From assembly GCF_001861355.1 (NCBI RefSeq), contig NZ_MASN01000060.1, positions 248,001 to 312,000 on the forward strand: DNA of 64,000 bases. The letters run 5' to 3'. The notes beneath the pieces were generated by a model. It was not told the DNA's origin, ran no database searches, and saw only the letters and a list, made by a program, of their open reading frames with translations. Source of the stretch: Natrialba sp. SSL1. GTDB lineage: Archaea > Halobacteriota > Halobacteria > Halobacteriales > Natrialbaceae. A program made the position numbers and the translations under genes. Positions 33,635-41,466 of the stretch are shown here, one piece after another. Position 1 is the stretch's first letter; every line of letters begins with the position of its first letter.

Positions 33635-34939
33635 ATGGGTCAGGAAGCCACGAAGACAATTCAGACGCGCCTTCACATAGCGTCTGGTGAACGGTCGTGG
33701 CTTCACGACGCCCGCCTCGCGTCACGTGAGATATTCAACGACACCATCCGTCTCAAACGACAGGGATACAATCGCACCGAGATACAGAGAGAGGTTGACC
33801 GCGACGACTTCTTGCGAAACAACAAGTGCGCGGTCGTCGGCAAAGCCCTCCAAACGTGGGGGTCCTACCAATCGCTCAAAGAGTGGTGGGAGAACCAAGA
33901 CGACCCTAACGGAGGGAAGCCGACGCCGCCGAGTACGGACAAATCTGGTGCATACCCGCTCGTGATGGCTCACACGGAAGGTTATCGTCTCACTGTGGAC
34001 GACAACACGAACCGCGTCCAAGTTCGAATCAGTCCGAAACCCTACAAGAAGGTGAAAGGCCACCTGCGCGGTGAGCCGGATGCGATGGATGACCTGCGAG
34101 ACGCGATCACGTCGGATGAGGTGGATGTGGGGCAGGCTGAACTCTTGTACCGCGATGGCGTGTACTACCTACACGTCACGGTCACACGCGAGTTCGACGT
34201 GCCCGAACCCGACACCGCTGAGACTGTGGTCGGCGTAGACATCAACGAGCGTAACGTCGCTCTCACCGCCTTTGACCGCGAGACGATGCGGACGAAGGGC
34301 ACACTCGTCCTCGACTACGGACGAGTCAAACAGGAACGCCAACGCTACCACACCATAACTACCCGCTGTCAGGAACACGGCAAGACGAGCATCCACCGGA
34401 AACTCGGTGACAAGGAGGTGCGGTTCACCGAGTGGGTGCTTCATCGTCTCTCCCGTGCTGTCGTGGAGTTCGCAGCGCAGTTCTCGGACCCGGTCATCGT
34501 GTTCGAGGATATGAGCGGCATCCGCCACGAAATGCAGTACGGGACGTATATGAACCGTCGATTGCACAAACTGCCGTTTCACAAGTTCGAGACGTTCGTC
34601 TCGTACAAGGCGACATGGCGGGAGGTTCCTACGGACACGGTTGATGCCTACTACAACTCGAAGACGTGTTCGTGCTGTGGTGAGCGTGGGTATCGGCAAG
34701 GACGGCGGTTCCGCTGTACGAACGACGAGTGTAATCTGGCGCAAGATCACGCTGACCGGAATGCGTCGGTGAACATCGCGTGGCGCGAAAAGGCGAAGCT
34801 CGACGGTAATACGACGAATTACCGGACTCACAAAACCCAACCGCAGGTGCGGGTGGTGCGTCTGTCCGGGTCGGGGCGCGTAAGCCGCCCAACCTCATCC
34901 CGTTCCCTCGCGGAACAGGGAGTGCTAGCGCACAGCTGA
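33635..34939 (+). CDS. tnpB: RNA-guided nuclease TnpB of the IS200/IS605 element
   Basis: TnpB is a programmable nuclease that cuts the empty donor site under the guidance of a right-end (omega) RNA and so helps the element to persist. The 434-residue protein has all RuvC residues: the first Asp in VVGVDINERNVALTAF (near 200), Glu in VIVFEDMSG (near 292) and the last Asp in DHADRNASVNIAW. The zinc finger is C-x2-C...C-x4-C in TCSCCGERGYRQGRRFRCTN. No truncation or frameshift is seen. The guide RNA would start within its 3' end and run to the right hairpin. Confidence 0.92.
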   Translation: MGQEATKTIQTRLHIASGERSWLHDARLASREIFNDTIRLKRQGYNRTEIQREVDRDDFLRNNKCAVVGKALQTWGSYQSLKEWWENQDDPNGGKPTPPSTDKSGAYPLVMAHTEGYRLTVDDNTNRVQVRISPKPYKKVKGHLRGEPDAMDDLRDAITSDEVDVGQAELLYRDGVYYLHVTVTREFDVPEPDTAETVVGVDINERNVALTAFDRETMRTKGTLVLDYGRVKQERQRYHTITTRCQEHGKTSIHRKLGDKEVRFTEWVLHRLSRAVVEFAAQFSDPVIVFEDMSGIRHEMQYGTYMNRRLHKLPFHKFETFVSYKATWREVPTDTVDAYYNSKTCSCCGERGYRQGRRFRCTNDECNLAQDHADRNASVNIAWREKAKLDGNTTNYRTHKTQPQVRVVRLSGSGRVSRPTSSRSLAEQGVLAHS

Positions 34940-34985
34940 GGGAACCTAGAAAAGCCTCGGGCCACCGTGCCCGAGGCTGTTTACG
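34800..34985 (+). ncRNA. Predicted omega (reRNA) guide RNA of TnpB
   Basis: In this family the guide RNA overlaps the 3' end of tnpB and ends at the right end of the element. Here it should end at or just past the hairpin AGCCTCGGGC/GCCCGAGGCT (34953-34978). Sense overlapping transcripts of such genes are known in haloarchaea. Ends are estimates. Confidence 0.5.
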
Positions 34986-35000
34986 TTCCTTCACACAGAT

Positions 35001-35381
35001 ATGACGACTATGCATGTGCGATCGTGGAGCTTCACCAATCTTTCAGGATTGACAACCCCTCCTAGTATTCTTTCAGGCGAGACATCTACCGACGTACGTT
35101 GGCTGGAGCCCTCTAACGAAATCGTCGTTGAGGGCGTCTTCCCAACGGGGGACGAAACGCATCAAGTCGTCTTGGAAAATATGATCATAGAAGATGGCGA
35201 AATAACGATCATAATCTGTATCAACAAAGTAGATTCTGAAATTGTCTCGGATGTTGGCCGTAATGTTCCCTATCAAGTCACGCTCGAATTGATGTCTGGG
35301 TTCCCTGAGCGCCTGACTATCATCCACAAAAACGAGCGATCTGAAGAGGTCCACTCAAAAACAGTCGCTAACCCTGGGTGA
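35001..35381 (+). CDS. Haloarchaeal lipoprotein-like domain, possibly 5'-truncated
   Basis: The 126-residue protein is beta-rich and lower in GC than its neighbours. The pattern EIVVEGVFPTGDETHQVVLE, DGEITIIICINKV, NVPYQVTLELMSGFPERLTII resembles the C-terminal domain of small haloarchaeal lipoproteins, but there is no signal peptide or lipobox. The IS element ends about 20 nt upstream, so its insertion may have removed the 5' part. It could also be a cytosolic variant. No function known. Confidence 0.5.
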   Translation: MTTMHVRSWSFTNLSGLTTPPSILSGETSTDVRWLEPSNEIVVEGVFPTGDETHQVVLENMIIEDGEITIIICINKVDSEIVSDVGRNVPYQVTLELMSGFPERLTIIHKNERSEEVHSKTVANPG

Positions 35382-35400
35382 GTTGCTACTGGCATTCCCA

Positions 35401-35485
35401 CCACCGTACCGACTGAAACGGTTCTCACGGTGGTCCACAGCCCTCGTACAATCTGGTGTCTCGTGATTTTCAGCGGCTACTATAG
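35401..35485. repeat. 85-bp TATAGTA-ended repeat, decayed copy
   Basis: The right end TTTTCAGCGGCTACTATAG (35467-35485) is the inverse of the left terminus of the copy at 57541. At 85 bp distance lies GTACCGACTGAAACGGTT, matching the other end except for the outermost bases. It follows the stop codon of the preceding gene by 20 nt. Confidence 0.6.
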
Positions 35486-35577
35486 ACCGTGCCTAGAAAA
35501 GGAGTGAACTGGACAGCGCTCGGAAACGAGTCGTTTCGACCACGGGCACTTTTCTCGCTGCCCGTCGTTGGTTGCCT

Positions 35578-36363
35578 ATGAGTCGTGGCCGAACCGTCAT
35601 CAACGCGCTCATCGGGGCGGTCGTCGCCGTCGTCCTCTCGTTCATCCCCTTCTCGACGATAATCGGGGGCGCAGTCGCCGGCTTTCTCGAGGGGCCGGAG
35701 ACGAGAGACGGCGCGCTCGTCGGCGCACTCGCCGGTGCGGTTATGTTCGTTCCGATTATCGGAATCGCCTTCGTCTTCCTCGGGTTCTTCGGCTTTGGCT
35801 TCGGCGTCGCTGCCGTCCCGCTCGAGGGCTTTGTCGTCGTGCTCGCCTTCTTCGGACTGCTCTCGACGGTCGTCTTGCTCTACACCGTCGGCCTCTCGCT
35901 GCTCGGGGGCGTCCTCGGGTCGTACCTCGCCCGCGAGTTCCCGTCGGCGCGACACCGGACGAATCAGACGATCGGGACGGAGCCGTCACGGCGCGAGGGG
36001 CCACGCGGCCGCCGCGTGCGCGCGCCACGGTCCTCACGTGCTCCCGGCTCGACAGAGTCGTCTACGACGCACCACGACCGCGCTGACCGCTCGCGATCGC
36101 CTCCCAATGGGCCACCTTCGTCCGATCGATCGGATCGCTCTACTCGTCCCGACCGCTACGGGTCTCCAGCGGCTGACCGCCGTCTTCGCTCGGAGACGGA
36201 CCGCGATCACGACGCCGAAACCGATTCTTCCACCGACATGACGGCACCAGACCGTTCCGATCGAGAGGCGACACGATGGCGCGAGACCGACGAGGACACC
36301 GACGCTGATCCCTCGGAGACCGACGATTCAGGAGCCGATGGCGACGGCCGGAATCAGCCGTAA
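35578..36363 (+). CDS. DUF5518-type membrane protein with disordered tail
   Basis: The 261-residue protein has four hydrophobic segments in the first 115 residues, rich in Gly and Phe (IIGGAVAGFLEG, GALVGALAGAVMFVPIIG, FLGFFGFGFGVAAVPLEGF), the DUF5518 pattern. The C-terminal half is a charged Ser/Arg/Asp-rich tail likely to be disordered. A second gene of this type is at 44443. Function unknown. ATG 35578 is chosen over a TTG 6 nt upstream. Confidence 0.8.
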   Translation: MSRGRTVINALIGAVVAVVLSFIPFSTIIGGAVAGFLEGPETRDGALVGALAGAVMFVPIIGIAFVFLGFFGFGFGVAAVPLEGFVVVLAFFGLLSTVVLLYTVGLSLLGGVLGSYLAREFPSARHRTNQTIGTEPSRREGPRGRRVRAPRSSRAPGSTESSTTHHDRADRSRSPPNGPPSSDRSDRSTRPDRYGSPAADRRLRSETDRDHDAETDSSTDMTAPDRSDREATRWRETDEDTDADPSETDDSGADGDGRNQP

Positions 36364-36517
36364 CTCGGTTCTTCCCGTTTGTCTCCCAGTAGGTGTAGAT
36401 GTGGACTATTGTCTTCTGGAAACAAGCCTGAGTCATTTTCTTTTACGACAAACGACTTTCATTGACCGTTCGTCTTTATTGCGGATTTGTTTATGTTTAC
36501 CGGTGACATATGTATAG

Positions 36518-36535
36518 CTGCCTCAGGGGAGGCAG
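36518..36535 (+). promoter_or_regulatory. Hairpin in the leader of the secreted peptide gene
   Basis: CTGCCTC-AGGG-GAGGCAG forms a 7-bp stem with a 4-nt loop, about 55 nt before the GTG start. An upstream ATG-led frame of 18 codons (36495-36551) overlaps it. It might control translation of the downstream gene; that is speculation. Confidence 0.35.
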
Positions 36536-36587
36536 ACGAAGTCGCATGAGCACCGACAGATAACAACAGAAACAGGACGAGCACGCA

Positions 36588-36923
36588 GTGCTCGACCGAC
36601 GAACAGCCCTCCGAGCGGCCGGTGTGACGGCTGCGGCCGTTGCCGTTCCGACAGCGTTCACGGGGTCAGTTGCGGCACGTCGTAGCTGGCTCAAAGCAAA
36701 GAAATCGAAGCCCTCGGCTACCCAGACGAGCCGGGTCAAACAGTCAAACAGTGCTACGGTGTCAGGAACCGATTCGGGATCCGTCTCGATCAGACAATCG
36801 AACCGCAGTAAGCAGTTCCCAGGTGGTAACTGTAAGTCGACCTCGTCGACGACGGTGAACGGCGTGACCGAGAAGACGACGAGCACCGACTGCAAGACCA
36901 ACCAGGAGAACACGTACCCGTAG
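36588..36923 (+). CDS. Small secreted Tat protein of unknown function
   Basis: The 111-residue protein has a twin-arginine signal LDRRTALRAAGVTAAAVAVP and a probable cleavage site after AFTGSVAA. The mature part is basic and Ser/Thr/Asn-rich with two cysteines (GGNCKSTSS and STDCKTNQ) that could form a disulfide. A basic mature protein is unusual among acidic haloarchaeal proteins. No family is recognised. The start is a GTG, since no ATG in frame precedes the signal. Confidence 0.68.
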   Translation: MLDRRTALRAAGVTAAAVAVPTAFTGSVAARRSWLKAKKSKPSATQTSRVKQSNSATVSGTDSGSVSIRQSNRSKQFPGGNCKSTSSTTVNGVTEKTTSTDCKTNQENTYP

Positions 36924-36965
36924 TCGTACCGGCATCGGGACGTCCAGTGACACGTCGTCCGTACG

Positions 36966-36982
36966 ACGGTCGCTTCTTTTTG
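36966..36982 (+). terminator. T-run terminator between convergent genes
   Basis: CTTCTTTTTGCC lies 50 nt after the stop of the secreted peptide gene and just before the end of the exporter permease gene. T-runs of this type are the usual archaeal termination signal. Confidence 0.4.
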
Positions 36983-36987
36983 CCACC

Positions 36988-38319
36988 TCACTCGTACCGG
37001 AGCGCGTCGATCGGATCCGTTCGAGCGGCTCGCCAGGCGGGATAGAGCCCCGAGAGAACGCCGACGAGAATTCCTACGGCGACCGCGAGCGCGACGTACT
37101 CGTAGGGATAGACGAGCGGAATATCGATGTACCACGCCCCGGCATAGCCCACGGCGAGTCCGAGTACCGTCCCGAGGATAGCACCGATAATTCCCAGCAC
37201 TACCGCCTCCGTCAGGAACAGCCCCAGTACGTCCCGGTTCTGTGCACCAACGGCCTTCATAATCCCGATCTCACGGGTGCGCTCGGTGACGCTGACCAGC
37301 ATGATGTTCGCGATGCCGATCGACCCGACGACGAGCGAGATAGCCGCGATGCCGACGATGAAGTTTTGCAGCAGGTCGAGTACGTCCTGTAGCTGCTGGA
37401 GCAACTCGGTACTCGTCTGCATGGTGATCTCGAGGTCGTCGCCGAGCAACTCACTCGCGTCGGAGTCGCCGCTCTCGAGTACGGCCAGTGCGCTGTCGCG
37501 AGCCTGATCGATATCTCCCTCGTCGGCGGAGGGTGCCTCGACGACGATTGCGAGGAATCTGGCGTCCTCGGCGGTTGCCGGTTCGTCGTTATCGTCGTCG
37601 GCTGGCTCTGCCTCGCCCGCTTCGTCTTCAGCTGCTTCGCCATCTTCAAATCCGGCACCGATCCCGTCTACCTCCTCCGTGTAGTACGGATCCGTCGGCA
37701 CGTACACCCGCGGCGACGGCTCGAATCCTTCGAACGGACTCAGTCCCTCCGAACTGTCGGTGATGCCGACGACGGTCACCGAGGTTTGCTCGCCGCCCTG
37801 CCTGACGATGGTCAACTCGTCGCCGACGGAGACGTTCTCCTCGAACTGGCCGGCCACCGCTGGGTTGATCACTGCCTCGCGTTCGCCCATCTCGAACTGC
37901 CGGCCCTCGTCGATCGTTGCCGGTCTGATGTACGGCGGCCCCGCCGCTATCAACGCATCGCTCTGTGGCGTGAGCTCACCGTCGTAGGCCAGCGCCTGCG
38001 TCGAAATCGGCATATAGCCATAAGCCGCGTCGACGTCCTCGAGTTCGTCGACCCGCTCGAGATCGTCCTGCGTGAACACCGGCTGTGCACCCGCGAGCGG
38101 CCCACCTTCTGTGTCCGGATCGGCGGCCCACCCGTAGAGATTCCGCTGATCGTCCGGGCTGATGTCACCGAGCAAGCCAGCCTGCAGGCTCGCACCCAGC
38201 GTGACGAACGCGATCACCGCCGCGATACCGATGATAATCCCCAGCGTCGTCAGCGCCGAGCGCAACCGGTGGCTCCCGATCGAGCGCCAGGCAAGTCGGC
38301 CGAACTCGAGTGGTCGCAT
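36988..38319 (-). CDS. MacB/FtsX-like ABC exporter permease
   Basis: The 443-residue protein has the FtsX/MacB layout: one N-terminal membrane helix (LRSALTTLGIIIGIAAVIAF), a large extracellular domain of about 240 residues with an acidic insertion, and three C-terminal helices (IVGIAAISLVVGSIGIANIML, VVLGIIGAILGTVLGLAVGY, YVALAVAVGILVGVLSGLYP). It works with the ATPase encoded just upstream, whose stop codon overlaps its ATG. The system should export a lipoprotein, peptide or small molecule; the substrate is unknown. No membrane-fusion partner adjoins. Confidence 0.92.
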   Translation of the reverse strand: MRPLEFGRLAWRSIGSHRLRSALTTLGIIIGIAAVIAFVTLGASLQAGLLGDISPDDQRNLYGWAADPDTEGGPLAGAQPVFTQDDLERVDELEDVDAAYGYMPISTQALAYDGELTPQSDALIAAGPPYIRPATIDEGRQFEMGEREAVINPAVAGQFEENVSVGDELTIVRQGGEQTSVTVVGITDSSEGLSPFEGFEPSPRVYVPTDPYYTEEVDGIGAGFEDGEAAEDEAGEAEPADDDNDEPATAEDARFLAIVVEAPSADEGDIDQARDSALAVLESGDSDASELLGDDLEITMQTSTELLQQLQDVLDLLQNFIVGIAAISLVVGSIGIANIMLVSVTERTREIGIMKAVGAQNRDVLGLFLTEAVVLGIIGAILGTVLGLAVGYAGAWYIDIPLVYPYEYVALAVAVGILVGVLSGLYPAWRAARTDPIDALRYE

Positions 38320-39128
38320 CAGCCGTTTGCTCCGCTTGCGGGTCCTGTGCGCTCGTCGTGATCGGGGTCGTGGTCGTGGCCGTGGTCACGATCGTGACCA
38401 GTAGTCTGTCCAGCGCTCGACCGCGGACTCGTCTCACTGCCATCGAGCTCTTCGATCCGCTCGATCTGCCCGTCCAGCAGGTGGACGATCCGCTCTGCGC
38501 GCGAGGCGACGTGACGCTCGTGGGTCACGACGAGCATGGTGGTGCCGGCGTCGTGGAATTCGTCGAAGAGGTCGAGCACGTCGGCCTCGGTTTCGGTGTC
38601 GAGATTCCCCGAGGGTTCGTCTGCCAGCACGATCGTCGGATCGTTCACTAGCGCACGAGCGAGCGCGACGCGCTGGCGTTGGCCGCCGGAGAGTTCGTTC
38701 GGCATGTGATCCATTCGGTCGCCGAGCCCGACGCGCTCGAGTAACTCGCGTGCGCGATCGTTTCGCTCGCCGCGGCTGATCCCCTGAAAGAGCTGTGGCA
38801 GGGCGACGTTCTCGAGTGCGGTGAGCCGCGGCATCAGGTTGAACGTCTGGAAGACGAAGCCGACCGTCGTCCCGCGGAGGGTGGTCCGCTCGCGGTCGTC
38901 GAGGTCGCCGACGTCCTGCCCGCCGACGACGACGGTGCCGTCGGTGGGGGTGTCGAGACAGCCGACGAGATTCATCAGCGTCGACTTGCCGGAGCCGCTG
39001 GGTCCCATGATCGCAGTGTAAGAGCCCTCCGGAATCTCGAGGTCGACACCGTCGAGCGCGTGGACGGGTTCGGCCAGCTGGTAGGTTTTACGAACGTGTT
39101 TGAGGCTGACTGCAGTCCCCGTCGCCAT
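38319..39128 (-). CDS. MacB/LolD-like ABC exporter ATP-binding protein
   Basis: The 269-residue ATPase has Walker A GPSGSGKST near residue 45, signature LSGGQRQRVALARAL near 147 and Walker B IVLADEPSGNLD near 171. It belongs to the MacB/LolD/FtsE group. The C-terminus carries a His/Asp-rich tail (GHDRDHGHDHDPDHDERTG) not needed for the ATPase, of unknown role; metal binding is conceivable. It overlaps the permease gene by 1 nt (TGATG), so the two are co-translated. ATG 39128 is preferred to the longer frame. Confidence 0.93.
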   Translation of the reverse strand: MATGTAVSLKHVRKTYQLAEPVHALDGVDLEIPEGSYTAIMGPSGSGKSTLMNLVGCLDTPTDGTVVVGGQDVGDLDDRERTTLRGTTVGFVFQTFNLMPRLTALENVALPQLFQGISRGERNDRARELLERVGLGDRMDHMPNELSGGQRQRVALARALVNDPTIVLADEPSGNLDTETEADVLDLFDEFHDAGTTMLVVTHERHVASRAERIVHLLDGQIERIEELDGSETSPRSSAGQTTGHDRDHGHDHDPDHDERTGPASGANG

Positions 39129-39253
39129 GGGATGTCCGACCACGGTGGGTGTGAAAAAGGTTCGCGGCGGTTGCAGCGCCCCAGGACGCATGTTCCACTG
39201 ATGGTGTTGAAAATACAAAACGTTGACTTGCCGTGGTCTCGGAGAGTGCCTCG

Positions 39254-40039
39254 ATGAGCGACCGTCCCCGCTCCGACTCGCCCTCCGATTCCCTCTCCCG
39301 TTCGGCAGCCGACACCGACGAGTCGTCGGCTGCTCCCGACTCCGACCCCACCGACGGACTCGGCCGCTGGCTCCTCCGCTCGGACGACGCCCGCGCCGTC
39401 GCGTGTAGAGACATCGCGAGCGTCGTCGCCGTCGTCGGACTGGCCGGCCTGCTGCTCGTCGCGTTTAGCGGCGTCTGGCCGCCGCTGGCCGCAGTCGAGA
39501 GCGGGAGTATGGAGCCGAACGTTGCCACCGGTGACCTCGTTTTCGTCACCGACAGTGACCGGTTCGTCGGTAGCGAGGCCGTCGGCGAGACCGGCGTCGT
39601 CACTCGCGAAGCCGCACTGAGCGGTGATGGCACTCACCTCCGGTTCGGCGAACCCGGCGACGTCATCGTCTTTGCGCCCGACGGCGACCCGAGCGCCACG
39701 CCAGTCATCCACCGCGCACACTTCTGGGTCGAGGAGGGCGAAAACTGGGTCGAGACGACGGCAGACGCCGACGCGCTCGGCGACAGAACGTGTGCGGCGC
39801 TGCACTCGTGTCCGGCACCCCACGACGGCTTCGTCACGAAGGGCGATGCGAACAGCCTGTACGACCAGGTCGGCGGCCAGTACGCGGAGACGACCGTCGT
39901 CAAGTCCGACTGGGTCACCAGCAAGTCCGTCGTCCGACTCCCGTGGCTCGGCCAGGTTCGCGTCGTACTCGAGTCCCTGTTCGCGGTGACGACCCCGCCG
40001 CCGCTCGCTGGCTCCCAGTTCGTGGCGGCGTTTGGGTAG
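39254..40039 (+). CDS. Archaeal signal peptidase I (S26B), second copy
   Basis: The protein has 261 residues and is a paralogue of the signal peptidase at 22644. The catalytic serine is in ESGSMEPNVATGDLVFV near residue 86 and the second motif is PAPHDGFVTKGDANSLYDQ. The shared insert RVHFWVEEGENWVET-like segment (HRAHFWVEEGENWVET) between them is nearly identical in both. The N-terminus is short and Ser/Asp-rich rather than His/Glu-rich. It lies divergent from the MacB exporter genes, 125 bp apart. Confidence 0.91.
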   Translation: MSDRPRSDSPSDSLSRSAADTDESSAAPDSDPTDGLGRWLLRSDDARAVACRDIASVVAVVGLAGLLLVAFSGVWPPLAAVESGSMEPNVATGDLVFVTDSDRFVGSEAVGETGVVTREAALSGDGTHLRFGEPGDVIVFAPDGDPSATPVIHRAHFWVEEGENWVETTADADALGDRTCAALHSCPAPHDGFVTKGDANSLYDQVGGQYAETTVVKSDWVTSKSVVRLPWLGQVRVVLESLFAVTTPPPLAGSQFVAAFG

Positions 40040-40172
40040 TATAAAACCAGTCTGGGGCTGATCGTGAGTTGTCTGCTCCGCTTCGGTCGCACTTCTCGCA
40101 CGGCCAACGCGACCAGCGCGACACGAGATGTACAACGTTTTTCTCCTCGCCGCTCGCCTGACGAACCAGACC

Positions 40173-40880
40173 ATGAAGACCGAGGGCGGGAGCGACACGG
40201 CGAAGCGACACGCAGGCGAGCGCGCGGCCGACGCCGTCGAGGACGGCACCGTCGTCGGCCTCGGCACCGGCTCGACGGCCGCCTACGCGATCGAAGCCAT
40301 CGGACAGGCCGTCGCCGACGGCCTCGACGTTCGGGCCATCCCCACGTCGTTCCAGTCGCGCCAGTTGGCACTCGAGTACGACATTCCACTGACGACCCTC
40401 GATGCGGTCGACGGCGTGGATCTCGCGATCGACGGCGCGGATCAGGTGGTCGACGATCCCGAGTCGGCCGCACACGGCGCGCTCATCAAAGGCGGCGGCG
40501 GTGCACACGCGCGCGAAAAACTTGTCGACGCGGCCGCAGACCGCTTTTTGGTCGTCGCCGATCCGTCGAAGCTCACTGCCGAACTCGATCGCTCGGTTCC
40601 ACTCGAAGTGCTACCAGACGCTCACACCGTCGTCGCCGAGCGCGTTCGCGAACTGGACGGTGAGCCAACGCTTCGCGACGCCGAGCACAAGGACGGCCCG
40701 GTCGTCACCGACAACGGAAATCTGCTTTTCGACTGCGAGTTCGGTTCGATCGAGGAACCAGACGCGCTCGCGACCACACTCGCTTCGATTCCAGGCGTCG
40801 TCGAACACGGCCTGTTCGTCGGACTGGCCGACGAGACGTACGTCGGCACGGCCGACGGTGTGGACGTTCGGACGTACTGA
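40173..40880 (+). CDS. rpiA: Ribose-5-phosphate isomerase A
   Basis: This enzyme interconverts ribose 5-phosphate and ribulose 5-phosphate. The 235-residue protein has the RpiA motifs VVGLGTGSTA (phosphate binding), IDGADQV (catalytic Asp) and LIKGGGGAHAREKLVD (catalytic Glu/Lys). Length is standard. ATG 40173 begins the family N-terminus; a longer upstream frame is rejected. A hairpin follows the stop codon. Confidence 0.94.
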   Translation: MKTEGGSDTAKRHAGERAADAVEDGTVVGLGTGSTAAYAIEAIGQAVADGLDVRAIPTSFQSRQLALEYDIPLTTLDAVDGVDLAIDGADQVVDDPESAAHGALIKGGGGAHAREKLVDAAADRFLVVADPSKLTAELDRSVPLEVLPDAHTVVAERVRELDGEPTLRDAEHKDGPVVTDNGNLLFDCEFGSIEEPDALATTLASIPGVVEHGLFVGLADETYVGTADGVDVRTY

Positions 40881-40906
40881 TCTGAGCGGTCTTTTGCTGC
40901 TCAGAT
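40880..40906. terminator. Hairpin shared by two convergent genes
   Basis: ATCTGAGC and GCTCAGAT (8-bp stem, 11-nt loop with a T-run) start at the last base of the rpiA stop codon and reach over the stop codon of the minus-strand gene. It could serve as a two-way terminator. Confidence 0.45.
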
Positions 40907-41326
40907 GGTGTCTTCGCCCTCCTGTTTCTCAGTAGCCGCTGGCGCATCCGCCCGCCCAGTAGCCAGCGCAGCCACCAGATAGACCACACCCAGTGCGCGC
41001 GTGAGCGGCCCCACCCACGGCTTCACCTCGAGATCGTCCGGATTTTCGTAGGTCACTCTGAGACCGAACTCGAGTGCCGACCGTGGCGCGAGCGCCATCG
41101 CGAGGCCGAGGCCGGCCAGCAGCGGGCGAGCGAGTGCGGGCGGACCGCGTTTGCGGACGGCGGCCCAGGTGAACACGAGCGCCTCGAGCCGAGCCATCGG
41201 GATCGTCCACCGTCTGAGCCGTCCCTCACCGGGGTTTTCGAAGGCGATTCGCTCTGCGGCGCGGACGATGCGCCGCGGTGCAGCGAACTCGAGGATGCCG
41301 ATCCCGGTCAGGATATGTCGGAGCAT
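40901..41326 (-). CDS. Conserved haloarchaeal membrane-associated protein
   Basis: The 141-residue protein has an N-terminal segment MLRHILTGIGILEFAAPRRI and two or three moderate hydrophobic helices (LARPLLAGLGLAMALAP, RALGVVYLVAALATG). Short motifs of the type F/Y-E-N-P appear twice (AFENPGEGRLRRW, TYENPDDLEVKPW), suggesting an internal duplication. No function known. ATG 41326 is chosen because the upstream extension overlaps the promoter of fni. Confidence 0.7.
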   Translation of the reverse strand: MLRHILTGIGILEFAAPRRIVRAAERIAFENPGEGRLRRWTIPMARLEALVFTWAAVRKRGPPALARPLLAGLGLAMALAPRSALEFGLRVTYENPDDLEVKPWVGPLTRALGVVYLVAALATGRADAPAATEKQEGEDTI

Positions 41327-41466
41327 AGGCGGGATTCGACGGGGAACGCCAAAAGCGTGTGTCCGATCTGAGATGCTGAGAAGTCGGGAGGAGAACCCGC
41401 ACCTGCGCACTGAGAATGGACACCTTTTCAATACCGACTCCCCCACCTTCGGATGGAGACGATTCG

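Larger units (their letters stand above)
33045..34985. mobile_element. IS200/IS605-family element with divergent tnpA and tnpB
   Basis: The element carries a Y1/HUH transposase (tnpA) and an accessory RNA-guided nuclease (tnpB) transcribed apart. At the left end a GC palindrome CCCCGCCC/GGGCGGGG (33050-33057 and 33114-33121) encloses a two-hairpin module; at the right a 10-bp hairpin AGCCTCGGGC/GCCCGAGGCT (34953-34978) follows tnpB. There are no terminal inverted repeats or target duplication, as expected for this family. Exact ends are estimates. Both genes look intact, so the element may be active. Confidence 0.82.
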
